NCBI GenBank assembly: GCA_016706845.1 | Contig: JADJIV010000019.1 | Span: 1-64,000 of the forward strand | From: PNOJ01 sp016706845 | Lineage (GTDB): Bacteria; Krumholzibacteriota; Krumholzibacteriia; LZORAL124-64-63 | Direction: 5' to 3' | Length of the DNA: 64,000 nt | Notes under the pieces: generated by a model | Told to the model about the DNA's origin: nothing | The model's input: only the letters and a program-made list of their open reading frames with translations | Databases searched by the model: none | Translations under genes and position numbers: made by a program | In this document: positions 29,139 to 38,277 of the stretch, piece by piece | Position numbering within the stretch: position 1 is the first letter of the stretch | How the letters are laid out: each line of letters opens with the position of its first letter

Positions 29139-29585
29139 ATGTTCAAGGAATTCAAGGAATTCGCCATCAAGGGCAACGTGGTGGACATGGCCGTCGGTAT
29201 CATCATCGGCGCCGCGTTCGGGACGATCGTCACGTCGCTCGTCAAGGACATCATCATGCCGCCGATCGGCCTGCTGCTGGGCGGCGTGGACTTCAGCAAC
29301 CTGTTCCTGGTGCTCAAGCAGGGCGCGACGCCGTCGCCCTACGGCAGCCTCGCCGCCGCCCAGGCCGCAGGCGCGGTGACCCTGAACGTGGGCCAGTTCA
29401 TCAACACCGTGATCAGCTTCCTGATCGTCGCCTTCTCGGTGTTCCTGGTCATCCGCGCGATCAACAAGCTGAAGCGCGAGGAGCCCGCGCCGGCGGCCGC
29501 CCCGACCACCAAGGAGTGCCCGCACTGCCTGTCGGCCATCCCGCTGAAGGCGACCAAGTGCGCCCACTGCGCCTCGAACCTCTAG
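29139..29585 (+). CDS. mscL: Large-conductance mechanosensitive channel MscL with C-terminal zinc-ribbon-like tail
   Basis: A 148-residue osmotic safety valve of the inner membrane. The N-terminal amphipathic helix MFKEFKEFAIKGNVVDMAVG is canonical. TM1 (about 16-45) carries GIIIGAAFGTIVTSLVKD, and TM2 (about 78-102) VGQFINTVISFLIVAFSVFLVI. The cytoplasmic end is replaced by KECPHCLSAIPLKATKCAHC, a four-cysteine CxxC-CxxC ribbon not present in the E. coli protein but seen in MscL of several phyla. AAGGAGGGG precedes ATG 29139. It follows the beta-oxidation genes closely and is followed by a terminator. Confidence 0.95.
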   Translation: MFKEFKEFAIKGNVVDMAVGIIIGAAFGTIVTSLVKDIIMPPIGLLLGGVDFSNLFLVLKQGATPSPYGSLAAAQAAGAVTLNVGQFINTVISFLIVAFSVFLVIRAINKLKREEPAPAAAPTTKECPHCLSAIPLKATKCAHCASNL

Positions 29586-29607
29586 GCCGCCCGCGCCGCT
29601 GATCGCT

Positions 29608-29636
29608 GCCGCCCTCCCCGTCGGGGGAGGGCGGCC
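29608..29636 (+). terminator. Terminator-like hairpin after mscL
   Basis: GCCGCCCTCCCC and its complement GGGGAGGGCGGC form a long perfect stem around loop GTCG, followed by CTTGCGATTT. The T tract is weak, but position (23 bases after the stop) fits termination. Confidence 0.55.
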
Positions 29637-29672
29637 TTGCGATTTCAACTGGGCGCGCGGCCGCGGCGGGGC

Positions 29673-29678
29673 TATCTT
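29673..29678 (+). promoter_or_regulatory. -10 element placing the start site at the ATG of the next gene
   Basis: TATCTT at 29673-29678, identical to the -10 of the tRNA-Lys promoter, lies only 8 bases before ATG 29687. A start site about 7 bases downstream would give a leaderless mRNA. No good -35 is visible. Confidence 0.35.
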
Positions 29679-29686
29679 CTGGTCCC

Positions 29687-31090
29687 ATGAAGAAGCGCCG
29701 CCAGGGTAACCCTCCGAAGAACACCGGCAAGCCGTCGCGCCGCGGCGGCATCAAGCGCCGCCGCCAGGCCGCCCGGCGCGTGGTCGAGACGCTCGACCGT
29801 CTCAAGGACCGCGCCACGGCCGTGCGCGGCCGGCGTCGCGACGAAAGCCGTCCCGGCGAGGCCGCGGGCGGCGAGCGGCGCGGGCGCAGCGGGCGCGCCG
29901 TGACCTACCTCACCATCCGCGGCAACGAGGAACTGTTCGGCAAGCTCTGCCGCGACGACTTCTCCTACCTCATGGCGCAGCGCATCGCGGCGCCGGCCGC
30001 GGTGCGGGAGATCCTGCTGCCACAGTCCGTGGTCGGCCGGGCCCAGAGCGGTCACGGCTGGTTCGTCGACGAGTTCGGCGGGCCCCTGAGCTTCCGCGAG
30101 GCGACCTTCGACCGCGTCCTGACCGAGCTGGAACGCGCGTGGCCCGCCCTGCGCAGCGACCGGGTCCGGGCCCGCCGCTCCGCGCTGGTCGACCAGGTCC
30201 GCGACCACGTCCTGGCCCGCCTGGACACCGCGACGATGGGCCTCGAGACCGTCGACGGACCGCTGCTGGGCGCGGAGTTCCTCGCCGGGCGAGAGGTCGA
30301 CACCGCCGCCTTCCTGAAGGGCCTGGTGCTGGCCGGCTTCATGGACGAGGAAGGCCACCGGCGCATGACCCACAACTGGCACCGCCGCGCCTTCGACGGC
30401 GAGCTCTACGAACTGGGCGGCGGCGAGATCCGCATCGTGGACGTCGAGCGCTTCCAGCTGACGGGCATCGTGGACCCCGGCCAGCAGGCCTGGGACGACG
30501 CGGCCCTGCGCGAGCTGGAGCAGCTCGGGGTCGTGATGCCGCTGGAAGCGGCGGGCGTCTTCGCCTGGCCGCGCTACGACCAGGCCTACTTCCGCCGCCG
30601 TCTCGGCGAGGGCGTCTGCGACGACCTGGCGCTGATCCGCATCGGCGCCGAGCACGGGTTCGACGTGCTGCTCGGCGCCTTCGTCATGGACGCGCTGGAC
30701 ACCTACGACAAGCACCTGCTGCGCTACACGAGCAAGGGGTCGGACCAGGCCCTGGCCGAGGAGATCCAGGACCGGTGGCGGGAGCGCACGGGCCGGCCCC
30801 TGGCGAGCGGCGAGGAGATCCTCGACCTCATCTGGTTCGCCGCCAAGAACAACGCCCCGCGCACGTCGCTCTCCAGTTCCCACCGGCGCTTCCTGCAGAC
30901 CGAGGCCGGTGCGCGCGAGCCGACCCTGCTGCACCACTGGAGCTTCCTGCAGGGACGCCCCCTGGCCGACATCAAGCTGGGCTTCGCGCGGGTGCCCGCC
31001 CGCGAGTTCTACGAGATCGCGCACCGCAGGCTCGTGGCCGCGGCCTTCCCCTCCACGCTGCCCTCGTTCCACACCCCCATCGACAGCTGA
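29687..31090 (+). CDS. Unrecognised 467-residue protein with basic N-terminus
   Basis: I do not recognise this family. The first ~70 residues are highly basic and disordered-looking (KKRRQGNPPKN, RRGGIKRRRQAARR, RGRRRDESR), as in proteins that touch nucleic acid or ribosomes. From about residue 72 the sequence is globular (VTYLTIRGNEELFGKLCRDDF, GWFVDEFGGPLSFREATFDRVL, WFAAKNNAPRTSLSSSHRRFLQ). There is no signal peptide, membrane helix, Walker motif or clear metal site. No Shine-Dalgarno is seen before ATG 29687, and a -10 element sits just upstream, so a leaderless message is possible. It is transcribed alone between a terminator-like hairpin and a structured repeat. Codon use matches its neighbours. 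Confidence 0.8.
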   Translation: MKKRRQGNPPKNTGKPSRRGGIKRRRQAARRVVETLDRLKDRATAVRGRRRDESRPGEAAGGERRGRSGRAVTYLTIRGNEELFGKLCRDDFSYLMAQRIAAPAAVREILLPQSVVGRAQSGHGWFVDEFGGPLSFREATFDRVLTELERAWPALRSDRVRARRSALVDQVRDHVLARLDTATMGLETVDGPLLGAEFLAGREVDTAAFLKGLVLAGFMDEEGHRRMTHNWHRRAFDGELYELGGGEIRIVDVERFQLTGIVDPGQQAWDDAALRELEQLGVVMPLEAAGVFAWPRYDQAYFRRRLGEGVCDDLALIRIGAEHGFDVLLGAFVMDALDTYDKHLLRYTSKGSDQALAEEIQDRWRERTGRPLASGEEILDLIWFAAKNNAPRTSLSSSHRRFLQTEAGAREPTLLHHWSFLQGRPLADIKLGFARVPAREFYEIAHRRLVAAAFPSTLPSFHTPIDS

Positions 31091-31131
31091 GACCGACGGT
31101 TCCGTGCGATTTCCCTGCTGGTTGCCAGGGC

Positions 31132-31272
31132 GTCCTGGATTCATCTCGGTGACCGGGGACGCGCCCCGGGCACCTCCTGTGCCCGGCGCGCTTGACTTCC
31201 GGTCCCCTGCGCCTTCCTGGCGCAGGAGACCTCCAGACACCCCGGTCACCGAGGGCCATGAATACCCAGGAC
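31132..31272 (-). repeat. Structured dispersed element, copy B (- orientation)
   Basis: A perfect 14-bp stem, CTCGGTGACCGGGG (31145-31158) with 31240-31253, is extended outward by ATTCAT/ATGAAT and GTCCTGG/CCAGGAC across small internal loops. On the minus strand the 81-base core 31239-31159 begins TGTCTGGAGG and ends GGGGCGCGT. Hairpin loops are AGGAA and AGGAG. It lies between convergent genes, 41 bases after the 467-aa gene. Confidence 0.85.
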
Positions 31273-31324
31273 GAGGCATCCCTGCCGATCGTGCAAGGAG
31301 CATGACGCGGCCGGAACCGGCGTC

Positions 31325-31735
31325 TCACGCTTGGCGGAGGATCTCGTAGATCCAGGTCGTGGCAAGGGCGGCGGTGGCGGCGAGGCGCAGTCCCCGTGTT
31401 TCTATGGGGGAGAGGCGCGGGGTGACGCGCAGGCGGGGCAGGGCGGTGGCGGCGGCGGCGTAGAGGAACCAGAGGACGAGCAAGGCCGCGCCGGCGGCGA
31501 CCAGGGGATTCTCGACGAAGGCGCCCGTGAGGTCGCCGCGGCCGAAGGCCAGTAAGGCGCGGGTGCCGCCGCAGGTGGGGCAGGCGACGCCCGTCTTTTC
31601 CAGCAGCATGCAGAGGCTGCGATCCGACGGGTGCCGCAACAGTGCGCGCGCCGCCCACCAGGCCGCCACGCCCAACGGCGCGTACACGAAGGCGAGCAGG
31701 CGGGGCAGGGCGTCGCGCTCCGCCTCGAACTTCAC
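31325..31735 (-). CDS. DUF2752 membrane protein
   Basis: A 136-residue protein from GTG 31735, which overlaps the TGA of the upstream Yip1-like gene by four bases. It has three hydrophobic segments (about residues 13-30, 70-90, 108-125). The DUF2752 signature TGVACPTCGGTRALLAFGRGD contains the paired cysteines. The function of the family is unknown. It is often found next to Yip1/TM2-type membrane proteins, as here. The overlap makes a two-gene operon very likely. Confidence 0.88.
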   Translation of the reverse strand: MKFEAERDALPRLLAFVYAPLGVAAWWAARALLRHPSDRSLCMLLEKTGVACPTCGGTRALLAFGRGDLTGAFVENPLVAAGAALLVLWFLYAAAATALPRLRVTPRLSPIETRGLRLAATAALATTWIYEILRQA

Positions 31736-32478
31736 GCCGCGGACAGCAGGGCGATCAGGACGGCGACGCCCCCGCAGGCGCCGCAGCACAGCAGCAGCGG
31801 CAGCAGCACGATCAGCGTCGCGGTGCCGCCGCCGCAGCGGTGCAGGCGCTGGACGCCGACGATCGTCAGCACCAGCGACCACAGGGCGCCCACGCCGTTG
31901 CCGCAGACCGGCACCAGCGTCAGGACCGCGGCCGCGCCGCCGTAGGCGACGGCGCGCAGCGTGGCCTCGAAGCCGCGGCCGCCGCGGGCGAGCATCATCA
32001 CCGCCAGGTGCAGGACGGCCGTCATGACGAAGAGGGAGACCAGGGCCAGCAGCGGGCTCGCCAGCACGCCGGCGGTCTCGAAGAAGCCGGAGATCGCCGC
32101 CTCCGCCGCCGAGGGGGGCTCGAAGCCGTCGAGCTGCTCCAGGAGGTCCATCAGGGTCCGGTCGAAGACCTTCGACCACACCCAGCCCACGATGCTCGTC
32201 AGGGTGCCGAGGATCACCGCGAAGGTGACCGGCCCCGTCAGGCCCCGCCGCACGGGCTGGCCGTCGAAGAAGGCCCCGGGCGCGGTCATGGACTTGCGGA
32301 TGGTCTCGAAGAATCCGGCGAAATGACCGTAGCGGGCGCGGTCCTCCCAGGGCGGGAGGTTGTCAGCGACGGACGCTTCGGCCGGGGGCGGCGTGTCGCC
32401 GCCGTCGAAGGCGCCGGGGTCGCTTGATAAGTCCGGTTCGAACGCGGGACGGTCGTCGTCGGCAGGCGTGTCGGACAT
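31732..32478 (-). CDS. Yip1-domain membrane protein
   Basis: 248 residues from ATG 32478 (MSDTPADDD), chosen over an upstream frame extension because AGGAGG precedes it. An acidic, proline-rich N-terminal tail of about 55 residues is followed by FFETIRKSMTAPGAFFDG, the start of the Yip1-type domain, and about five membrane helices. Near the end CGGGTATLIVLLPLLLCCGACGG forms the last hydrophobic segment. Bacterial Yip1 proteins have no settled function. It is the first gene of the operon with DUF2752. Confidence 0.8.
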   Translation of the reverse strand: MSDTPADDDRPAFEPDLSSDPGAFDGGDTPPPAEASVADNLPPWEDRARYGHFAGFFETIRKSMTAPGAFFDGQPVRRGLTGPVTFAVILGTLTSIVGWVWSKVFDRTLMDLLEQLDGFEPPSAAEAAISGFFETAGVLASPLLALVSLFVMTAVLHLAVMMLARGGRGFEATLRAVAYGGAAAVLTLVPVCGNGVGALWSLVLTIVGVQRLHRCGGGTATLIVLLPLLLCCGACGGVAVLIALLSAA

Positions 32479-32515
32479 GAGGCCTCCTGGTGCGCAGGGG
32501 AAGTGCGTCCGCGCC

Positions 32516-32544
32516 AGCATAGGCGATGTGATCGGGCGGCTCAA
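32516..32544 (-). promoter_or_regulatory. Sigma-70 promoter for the Yip1-DUF2752 operon
   Basis: Minus strand: TTGAGC (32544-32539), 17-base spacer, TATGCT (32521-32516), 37 bases before the ATG at 32478. Good hexamers and ideal spacing in an otherwise GC-rich divergent region. Confidence 0.6.
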
Positions 32545-32654
32545 GACTGTGGTGAGCGTTTTTCGGGTGGCGGGGCGGCGGGCCGGTGCTAGACTCCCGA
32601 ACGGCCGGGCGACCGGCCGTTTCGCCCCTCTACCATCCGACAGGAGACATCACG

Positions 32655-34177
32655 ATGCACTGGGCTGCAGGATCCGGACGTCCGGAGCGGGAGAAGACGG
32701 ACCTGATCGTGCTGGGCGTGACCCGGCGCCGCGACAAGCCGGACCTCAGGCCGTGGCTGGGGCTCGCCCCCGACCTGCGCCAGCGGTTGTCCGCTCTGTC
32801 GTCCCTGGACGCCTTCGCCGCGAAAACCGAGCAGCTGCACCTGCTCGGCGGCGCCGGCACGCGGGCGCCCTGGATCCTGGTGCTGGGGCTGGGCCCCGCC
32901 GACGAGCTGAGTCCGCAGTCGCTGCGCTGCGCGCTGGGCGCGGCCTCGCAGAGGGCCCGCACCCTGGGCGCCAGGACCTGCGCGCTGGCCCTGCCCTGGG
33001 CGGCGCTGGGCGGCCTGGAGCCGGAGGCGGTCGTGCGCTGCTGCGTCGAAGGCGCCGAGCTGGCGCTCTTCGACGCGGGCGCCTGCAAGGCGCACACCGG
33101 GAAGGACCGCAAGCCGGCGCCGAAATCCTGGAAGATCCTCGCGCCCGCCGCCCTGCGGCCGGCCGTGTCCGAGGGTGCGGCCGCCGGCGTCGACTACGCG
33201 CAGGGCTGCCTCTTCGCCCGCGACCTGGTCAACCGTCCCGCCAACCTGCTGGGTCCGCGCGAGCTGGCCGCCGAGGCCCGCGCCCTGGCCCGCCGCGAGG
33301 GGCCTGACCTGCACGGTGATGGGCGAGGCCCAGCTGCGCCGTCTCGGCATGGGCGGCGTCCTGGGCGTGGCGCAGGGCAGCGCGCGCCCGCCGCAGTTCG
33401 TGGTCCTGGAGTACGCGCCGCGCGGCGCGGGCCGGCGCCTGCCCCTGATCGCGCTGGTCGGCAAGGGCGTGACCTTCGATTCCGGCGGCATCTCGATCAA
33501 GCCCTCGACCGACATGCACGAGATGAAGGGCGACATGGGCGGCGCGGCCGCGGTGCTCGGCGCCGCGCTGATCGCCGCCCGCCGCGGCCTGCGCGCGCGC
33601 CTGCTGGTGGTCGTGCCGGCGGTGGAGAACATGCCCGACGGCGGCGCCATCCGCCCGGGCGACGTGCTGACCATGGCGTCGGGCAAGACGGTCGAGGTGC
33701 TCAACACCGACGCCGAGGGCCGCCTGATCCTGGCCGACGCGCTGCACTACGCCTGTAAGCGGAAACCGGACTACGTCATCGACGCCGCGACCCTGACCGG
33801 CGCCTGCGTCGTGGCCCTCGGCGACGGGTTCGCCGGACTGTTCTGCAACCACACGGCCCTCGGCGACGCCCTGGACCGCGCCGGCGGCGACACCTTCGAA
33901 CGCGTCTGGCCCCTGCCGCTGGTCAAGGAGCACCACAAGCTCATCGAGAGCGGCATCGCCGACCTGCAGAACATCGGCGGCAAGTGCGCCGGCGCCAGCA
34001 CCGCGGCGGCCTTCCTGGCGGAGTTCGTGGACGACGAGACGCCCTGGGCCCACCTGGACATCGCCGGGCCGGCGTGGACGGCCAAGCCCGGGCCGCTGGG
34101 CCCGAAAGGCGCGACCGGCTTACGGGGCGCGGCTGATCGCCCGGGCGCTCGAGATCCTGGCGGATCGGGCCGACTGA
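32655..34177 (+). CDS. pepA: Leucyl aminopeptidase PepA (M17), two frameshifts
   Basis: Dinuclear-metal cytosolic aminopeptidase. ATG 32655 (MHWAAGSGRPEREKTDLIVLG) follows AGGAG. The N-terminal macro-like domain ends with ARDLVNRPANLLGPREL. One extra base near 33,305 shifts the frame, after which LIALVGKGVTFDSGGISIKP, DMGGAAAVLGA and NTDAEGRLILADAL supply the metal and catalytic residues. A second extra base, visible in GGCTTACGGGG near 34,120, hides the native ending GARLIARALEILADRAD with TGA 34175-34177. The restored protein is about 507 residues, normal for M17. TGCTAGACT at 32587-32595 is a possible extended -10. Its stop overlaps the MATE start by one base. Confidence 0.9.
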
Positions 34178-35538
34178 TGACCGAGGCGCTCAGCAGGATT
34201 TCGCGGCGCGCGCTGGCGCGCACGATCCTGGCGCTGTCGGTGCCCGCGATCCTGGCGAACGTCTCGCAGACACTCATGGGGCTGGTGGACACCCTGATGG
34301 TCGGGCAGCTCGGCGCGGGCCCGCTGGCCGCGGTCGGGGTGGCCACCCTGCTGTTCTCCGCCGCCGCCACCACGCTCAAGGCGACCGACGTCGCGGTGCA
34401 GACGATGACCGCGCAGCTCGTCGGCGCCCGTCGCGACGGCGAGGTCGGCGGCGTGCTGTTCACCGCCGGACTGCTGACCGTGGCGCTGGCCGCGGCCGTG
34501 ACGGTGCTCGGCATGCTGGCGCCCGGGCTCTGGATGGCGCTGGCCTCGACCGACCCCGAGGTCCGACGCCTCGGCGCCGAGTACCTCCTGTGGCGTTTGC
34601 CCGGCGCCCTGCCGTTCATGCTGGCCTTCCAGATCCGCGCCGCCTGCGACGGGATCGGCTGGACCCGCGTCGGCATGGCGGTGGGCATCGGCATGAACGT
34701 CATCAACGCCCTGCTGAACTGGATGCTGATCTACGGCCGGCTCGGCGCGCCCGAGATGGGGGTCGCGGGCGCGGCCCTGGCCAGCACGCTGGCCAGCTGG
34801 CTGGCCCTGCTGGCCTTCCTGGCGGTTCTGGCGGGGCGCGGGCCGCGCCGGCGCTTCCGCTTCCTGGCCCGCGGCAACCTGCGCTGGGACCTGCTGGGCC
34901 CCATGCTGAAGATGTCCTGGCCCGCGGCGGTCCAGTCGCTCGGCGCGCTGCTGGCCGTGCTGGTGTTCTTCGTGATCCTCGGCAGCATCGGCACCGTGGC
35001 GGTCGCGGCCGGCAACGTCGTGCTGCGGATCGCCGCGCTGTCGTTCATGCCGGGGATCGGCGTCGGCGCGGCGGTGCAGACCCTGGTCGGGCAGTCTCTC
35101 GGGCGCGGCGACGTGCGCGGCGCCGTGCGCGCGGGCTGGGGCGGGGTCGCGCTCGCGACGCTGCTGATGGGCGCGTTCGGCCTGGCCTTCCTGCTCGTGC
35201 CCGACGCGCTGATGCGCCTGTTCACGACCGACGCCGGCCTGGCCGCCGCCGGCCGGCCCATCCTGCGCCTGATGGGTCTGGTGCAGGTGTTCGACGCCGT
35301 GGGCCTGACGCTCGCCGGCGCGCTGCGCGGCGCCGGCGCCACGCGGCAGGTCATGGCGACCGACGTCGTGCTGGCGTGGGGGCTGTTCCTGCCGACCTCC
35401 TGGCTGTGCGGCGTGGTGCTGGACGGCGGGCTGGTCGGGGCCTGGATCGGCGTGCTGGTCTGGTTCTTCGTCTACGCGGTCGGCATGACCGTCTGGTTCC
35501 TGCGCGGCGACTGGCGCCGCGCCGTTGCGATCAACTGA
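34177..35538 (+). CDS. MATE-family efflux transporter
   Basis: A 453-residue inner-membrane antiporter exporting drugs or metabolites using a sodium or proton gradient. Twelve hydrophobic segments are visible, beginning ILALSVPAILANVSQTLMGLVDTLMVGQLG, the conserved MATE N-terminus. The second half repeats with MSWPAAVQSLGALLAVLVFFVILG. ATG 34177 overlaps the A of the pepA stop (TGATG), and xseA begins 17 bases after its end. The substrate cannot be predicted. Confidence 0.93.
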   Translation: MTEALSRISRRALARTILALSVPAILANVSQTLMGLVDTLMVGQLGAGPLAAVGVATLLFSAAATTLKATDVAVQTMTAQLVGARRDGEVGGVLFTAGLLTVALAAAVTVLGMLAPGLWMALASTDPEVRRLGAEYLLWRLPGALPFMLAFQIRAACDGIGWTRVGMAVGIGMNVINALLNWMLIYGRLGAPEMGVAGAALASTLASWLALLAFLAVLAGRGPRRRFRFLARGNLRWDLLGPMLKMSWPAAVQSLGALLAVLVFFVILGSIGTVAVAAGNVVLRIAALSFMPGIGVGAAVQTLVGQSLGRGDVRGAVRAGWGGVALATLLMGAFGLAFLLVPDALMRLFTTDAGLAAAGRPILRLMGLVQVFDAVGLTLAGALRGAGATRQVMATDVVLAWGLFLPTSWLCGVVLDGGLVGAWIGVLVWFFVYAVGMTVWFLRGDWRRAVAIN

Positions 35539-35555
35539 GCCGAGCGGAGCAGCCC

Positions 35556-36976
35556 GTGGACGACCTCTTCAGCGCCCCCGCACGCCGCGACGAACGCCGC
35601 GTCTACACGGTGGGCGAACTCAACGAGGCCATCGAGGCCGCTTTGAGAGCAGGATTCCCGGGGGCGGTCTGGGTCCGCGGCGAGGTGCGCGGCTTGCGGC
35701 GAAATGCCAACCGCCACATCTACTTCGAACTGCACGGCGCGAGCCGGGGCAGCGTCGACCAGATCACCGTGGCGGCCCTGCAGTGGGACCGGCAGAAGTT
35801 CGGCCTCGAGAAGTACTTTGACGGCACGGACCCGGGGCTGCAGGTCCGTGACAACATTGAGGTCTGCGTGCAGGGGGGGTCGTCTCCCACCACTCACAGT
35901 ACGGATTGTCCTTCACGCTCGTCGGCATCGATCCCGCTTTCACGCTGGGCCAGCTCGAAGCCCGCCGCCGCGAGACCCTGACGGCGTTGCAAGCCGCCGG
36001 CCTGATGGAGCGCAACGCCGGCCTGTCCTTCCCGGTGCTGCCGCTGCGCGTGGGTCTGGTGACGTCCGTGGGCAGCGCCGCCGAGAAGGACTTCCTGGCC
36101 GGGCTCGCGGCCGCGGGCTACGGCTTCACGGTGCTGCGCGCCGACTGCCGCATGATGGGCGAGCAGATGGTCGGGCAGGTGACCGGGGCCCTGCGCGCGC
36201 TGGGCGCGGCGGGGGTGGACGCGATCGTCGTGACGCGCGGCGGCGGTTCGAAGGCGGACCTCTCCTGGTTCGACCACCGCGACGTGGCCGAGGCCGTGGC
36301 GCGCTGCCCCGTGCCGGTCGTCACGGCCATCGGGCACGAGATCGACCTGAGCCTCGCCGACCTCGTGGCCCACCACCACTGCAAGACGCCGACGGCCGCC
36401 GCCCAGGACCTCGTCGACCGCATCGCCGCCGCCGACCAGCGACTGCGCCGGGCGGCCGACGGCGCCGCCCTGCAAGCCGCGCGGATCCTGGGGGACTCGC
36501 GCCGGGATCTGACCGGCGCGGCGGCGGCGCTGGGCGCCGCCGTGGTCACGCAGGTCCGCGGCCGTCACGAGCGCCTGGTGCACCTGCGCGGCGCGGCCCT
36601 GGGCGCGGCCCGCCGCCGCCTCGAGCGCGCCGGCGAGCGCGCGGCGCGCGTGGGTCTGGCGCTGGAACCGCAGCGCCTGCTCGCGTCGTGGCCCCGGCGC
36701 CGGTCCGACCTCGAACGAGCGACGGACCGCCTGGAGCGGGCCACGGGCGCCGTGCTCGCCGTCCGCCGCGCCCGTCTGGACCACCTCGCGCAGAAGGCGC
36801 AGTGGCTCGATCCCGCGCGCCAGCTGCGGCGCGGCTGGAGCCTGACCCTGGATGTGCACGGCCGCTTGCTGCGCGACGCCGCCGCCGTCGCGCCCGGGGA
36901 CCGGCTCGTCACCCGGCTGCAAAGCGGACAGATCGTGAGTATCGTGGAGAGCGCCGGCGACGCCGGCCGGGACTGA
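35556..36976 (+). CDS. xseA: Exodeoxyribonuclease VII large subunit, frameshift at a G7 tract
   Basis: Catalytic subunit of the nuclease that degrades single-stranded DNA from either end. GTG 35556 begins VDDLFSAP, then VYTVGELNEAIEAAL and an OB fold (GAVWVRGEVRGL, HIYFELHG). The frame breaks in the run of seven G at about 35,874-35,880, where one base is missing. The next frame continues VVSHHSQYGLSFTLVGIDPAFTLGQLEA, then the catalytic core RVGLVTSVGSAAEKDFL, VTRGGGSKADLSWFD and AIGHEIDLSLADLVA, and a long helical C-terminus. Restored length is about 473 residues. It is coupled to xseB 12 bases downstream. Confidence 0.93.
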
Positions 36977-36988
36977 GAGGAGAACGAC

Positions 36989-37252
36989 ATGCCCGCGAAG
37001 GACAAGATGACCGCAACAGAAAAGACGCCCAGCTTCGGCGAGGCGCTGGCCGAGGTCGAGGCCATCCTGGCCCGCCTCGAGAAGGACGAGATCGACGTCG
37101 ACGAGCTGTCCGGCGAAGTGAAACGCGCCGTGGTGCTGGTCGACCTCTGCCGCGAGAAGCTCCAGCGCACCGAACTGGAGGTCCAGGAGTTCACGGCGCG
37201 CCTGCGCGAGGACCGGTCGGCGCCCGCCGACGGGCAGCCCGGTCGCACGTGA
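36989..37252 (+). CDS. xseB: Exodeoxyribonuclease VII small subunit
   Basis: 87 residues from ATG 36989 behind GAGGAG. The core SFGEALAEVEAILARLEKDEIDVDEL and VDLCREKLQRTELEVQEF is the standard two-helix XseB that wraps the large-subunit stalk. Its stop TGA overlaps the GTG of the ABC gene (GTGA), so DNA repair and export genes share a transcript. Confidence 0.95.
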   Translation: MPAKDKMTATEKTPSFGEALAEVEAILARLEKDEIDVDELSGEVKRAVVLVDLCREKLQRTELEVQEFTARLREDRSAPADGQPGRT

Positions 37253-38277
37253 ACGCCGCCGATCTCCCCCTGATCAGGGTCCGTGACCTCTGCCGCGACT
37301 ACAGCGTCTCGCGCCGCCGCGAGGGCGTGCGCGGCGGCGTCGTGGACCTGCTGCGCCCCCGCCGCGAGACCTTGCGCGCCGTCGACCGCGTCAGCTTCGA
37401 CGTCGCGTCCGGCGAGATGGTCGGCTACATCGGCGCCAACGGCGCCGGCAAGAGCACGACCATCAAGATGCTCACCGGCATCCTGACCCCGACCTCCGGC
37501 ACCGTCGACGTCGGCGGCCTGGTGCCCTGGCGCGACCGCGGCCACTACACGCGCCACATCGGGGCGGTCTTCGGGCAGCGCACCCAGCTGTGGTGGGACC
37601 TGGCGGTGGTCGAGTCCTTCCGCCTGCTGCAGAAGATCTACGAGGTGCCGGACGCGGACTACCGCCGCCAGCTCGGCCGCCTGGACGAGCTGCTGGGCCT
37701 CGGGGAGTTCCTGCACCAGCCCGTGCGCAAGCTCTCCCTCGGCCAGCGCATGCGCTGCGAGCTGGCGGCGGCGCTGCTGCACGCGCCGCGGCTGCTGTTC
37801 CTGGACGAGCCGACGATCGGCCTGGACGTCGTGGCCAAGGAGAGCGTGCGCACCTTCCTGCGCGACATCCGCGAGAGCCAGGGCACCACCGTGCTGCTGA
37901 CGACCCACGACCTCGGCGACATCCAGCAGCTCTGCCGGCGCGTGATCATCATCGACCACGGCCGCGTGCTCTACGACGGGGACCTCGAGGGGCTGCGGGC
38001 GCGGGTCGACGACCGCGTCGCGCTGCACGTCGAGCTGCGCGAGCCGGTCCCGAGCGCCGCCCTGGCCGCCGCCACCGCCGGCCTGCCGGTGCAGTGGCGC
38101 GAGGCGGCGGGCCTGCTGCACGTCGCCGACTTCAGCCGGCGCGACGTGCGCGGCGCCGAGGTCATCAAGAGGGTCGTCAACGCCCAGGCGGTCCTGGACC
38201 TGCGCCTCGCCGAGCAGAGCATCGAGGAGATCGTGCGCGGCATCTACCGCCGCGGCGACGCCGGGGAGCTGTCGTGA
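37249..38277 (+). CDS. ABC-2 exporter ATP-binding protein
   Basis: 342-residue ATPase powering export with the two permeases that follow. Walker A GANGAGKST (about residues 66-74), Q-loop FGQRTQLWWDL, signature LSLGQRMRCELAAALLH, Walker B LLFLDEPTIGLD and switch LLTTHD are all present. The WWDLAVVESFRLL stretch is typical of the subfamily paired with DUF990-type permeases. A C-terminal ~85-residue regulatory domain follows. Start GTG 37249 overlaps xseB by four bases, and its stop overlaps the next GTG by four. Confidence 0.94.
   Translation: MNAADLPLIRVRDLCRDYSVSRRREGVRGGVVDLLRPRRETLRAVDRVSFDVASGEMVGYIGANGAGKSTTIKMLTGILTPTSGTVDVGGLVPWRDRGHYTRHIGAVFGQRTQLWWDLAVVESFRLLQKIYEVPDADYRRQLGRLDELLGLGEFLHQPVRKLSLGQRMRCELAAALLHAPRLLFLDEPTIGLDVVAKESVRTFLRDIRESQGTTVLLTTHDLGDIQQLCRRVIIIDHGRVLYDGDLEGLRARVDDRVALHVELREPVPSAALAAATAGLPVQWREAAGLLHVADFSRRDVRGAEVIKRVVNAQAVLDLRLAEQSIEEIVRGIYRRGDAGELS

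Noticed and set aside
29687..31090. Assigning the 467-aa gene to a phosphatase or nuclease family
   Set aside because: No catalytic motif could be identified; naming a function would be a guess.
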